Assembly (NCBI GenBank): GCA_030035585.1
Contig: CM057477.1
Coordinates: forward strand, 64,337,447-64,401,446
Source of the DNA: Dugong dugon
Taxonomy: Eukaryota > Chordata > Mammalia > Sirenia > Dugongidae
Length of the DNA: 64,000 nt
Direction: 5' to 3'
Each line of letters begins with the position of its first letter. The first letter of the stretch is position 1. This document shows positions 62,972-64,000 of the stretch, piece after piece. Position numbers and translations under genes: made by a program. Below the pieces are notes generated by a model. It made no database searches and was not told where the DNA came from. It worked only from the letters and a program-made list of their open reading frames with translations.

Positions 62972-64000
62972 TCAGTAGTTATTTTTCTTGTTTATTGATT
63001 GTAGATTTGTTTGTTTCATCCTTTTTTTTTTTTTCAAATTTGACTATGTCTGAGCAGGTGGACTGTCTGTTCTTTGTTGTTTGCTCGTGTGTGGGCACAA
63101 TACTTTTCGCCTCCTTCTCCAATTGGCAGGGTCAGTCACTCAGATATGATATAGCAGGGCAGGTCTAGCTGAAGAGGAGTTACTGGGATGGGTTGTTTGT
63201 GGCACTTACTACAGCCATCCGGGTGGGTTGGTAATCAGTGCAGGGCAGGTTCCAGTGGGCCGTGCCCATGCTGCTTGGTGGCGTGATGTTAAGTGCACAG
63301 TGCAGGTAGGCTGGATGTAGTGGGGAGATTGTTATGTGTGGAACTAAGATGGATATGGGAGAGAGGAGAGAGGAATAGGAGCCAAAAACATACAAACAAA
63401 CAAAATGAATGCTAGGGCAGCTTGCCGTTGGAGTGGAGATGTGAGAGACTATGAAATGGAGAAAAACAGAAAGGGGAAGAGGAAGAAAATAAAAGAATGT
63501 ATAAATAAAAACTGGAAAGGTTAAAGAACCGCAAAATTCCCAGGGATCCCACCGGTGCAGCTATGAGGTCTGGGGATGTTGCCGTCAGGTGTTGCAGTAC
63601 AGCCTGGCTAGAAGGCATAGAGGTATACAATGCCAGGTGTTCAGGGAACAGAAAGAGAAGGAAGATATAGAGAGATGAGAAACTGAGTAATGAAGAAAGA
63701 CAAAGAGGGAAAAAGAGGGGAAACAAAACAAAACAAATTTTAAAAAAGAACAAGAAAATCCCCCAAAAAAAAAACAGAAAAAAAAAAAAAAAACAACGAG
63801 AAAAGAAATGTTCTCAGGGATCCCTCTGCACGTCTGTGCAAGCTGAGGTGGTAGTCTCCTTGCCACGTAGCAGTGCCTGGCCAGAAAGGGCTCACTATTC
63901 AAGAAAAGGAAAAGAAAACAAACTATTCAGAACAAACAAATGAACAAATGCCCTGGGATCCCACTAGCGCAGCAGCCCTGACCGGGAAGCAGCTCCACAC
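62972..64000 (-). promoter_or_regulatory. L1 copy 2 5'UTR (promoter region), partial
   Basis: Between ORF1 and the window edge. The right part on plus is purine-rich with 'gatcccaccggtgcagctat' (63547) echoed by 'gatccctctgcacgtctgtg' (63819) and 'gatcccactagcgcagcagc' (63957). This suggests roughly 270- and 140-base spaced related units, as in tandem-repeat L1 5'UTRs. An A-rich stretch lies at 63721-63793. L1 5'UTRs normally carry an internal RNA polymerase II promoter; activity here is not inferable. Confidence 0.7.

Larger units (their letters stand above)
56251..64000 (-). mobile_element. L1 LINE copy 2, nearly complete, runs off the right edge
   Basis: 3'UTR 56251-57166, ORF2 57167-61499, inter-ORF region 61500-61963, ORF1 61964-62971, 5'UTR 62972 to the window edge. 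Split only by the solo LTR at 59328-59851. The order and lengths are those of a full-length mammalian L1. The terminal poly(A) side is missing or replaced by other L1 3' ends. Confidence 0.95.

Overview
The window is nuclear DNA from an afrotherian mammal, most likely an elephant or another paenungulate. The main evidence is the density of AfroSINE copies (about 30, both strands; head like 'ccctggtggcacagtggtta', tail like 'cgactcaacggcaac' followed by (AAC)n). It is backed by an RTE-type LINE with a 3' end matching those SINEs, and by tRNA-Gly-headed SINEs. Older layers common to all placental mammals (MIR, L2, MER5, MER2/Tigger, MLT1 and MLT2 LTRs) lie beneath. I found no convincing host protein-coding exon, functional RNA gene, CRISPR array or bacterial-type operon. 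Almost all short open frames are chance frames in repeats. The only coding sequence I recognise belongs to decayed transposons: L1 ORF1/ORF2, RTE reverse transcriptase and a Tigger transposase start.

Layout. 1-1150: 5' end of an antisense L1 whose body lies left of the window, split by an ERVL-like solo LTR. 1151-10500: mostly single-copy DNA with MIR, L2, an old L1, an MLT2-like LTR and many AfroSINEs, one of them split by a MER2 transposon. 10506-13400: LTR fragment, antisense RTE, MLT1 LTR and an old dispersed repeat. 13400-25500: single-copy blocks, tRNA-Gly SINEs, a stack of three SINEs at one target, a hAT-like element nested with L1 and SINE, and an old L1 3' end. 25960-31830: L2, RTE fragments, a possible retrocopy, MIR and Tigger. 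32590-38000: several LTRs and one MIR split by an LTR-like element and by an internally deleted RTE. 38000-50300: a SINE carrying a small palindromic DNA transposon, ERVL-like LTRs, short L1 3' ends, RTE-derived non-autonomous elements and a nested SINE pair. 50600-64000: two antisense L1s in tandem. The first covers a whole but broken ORF2. The second is nearly complete (3'UTR, ORF2, inter-ORF frame, ORF1, 5'UTR) and runs off the right edge.

The interest lies in retrotransposition and transposon archaeology. The L1 and RTE machineries supplied the SINEs, and nested insertions give relative ages. Two DNA transposons (MER2 at 2275-2596, a roughly 183-bp MITE at 38144-38326) sit inside AfroSINEs with TA duplications, which implies DNA-transposon activity after the SINE family arose. 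Other oddities are a SINE with the twin-priming (5' inversion) signature, a 67-bp mini-SINE with a perfect target duplication, and a lysine-rich frame between L1 ORF1 and ORF2 that overlaps the ORF2 start as ATGA. I see no new cellular system. Family names come from recalled consensus patterns, not database searches, and repeat borders are usually good to about 5-20 bases.
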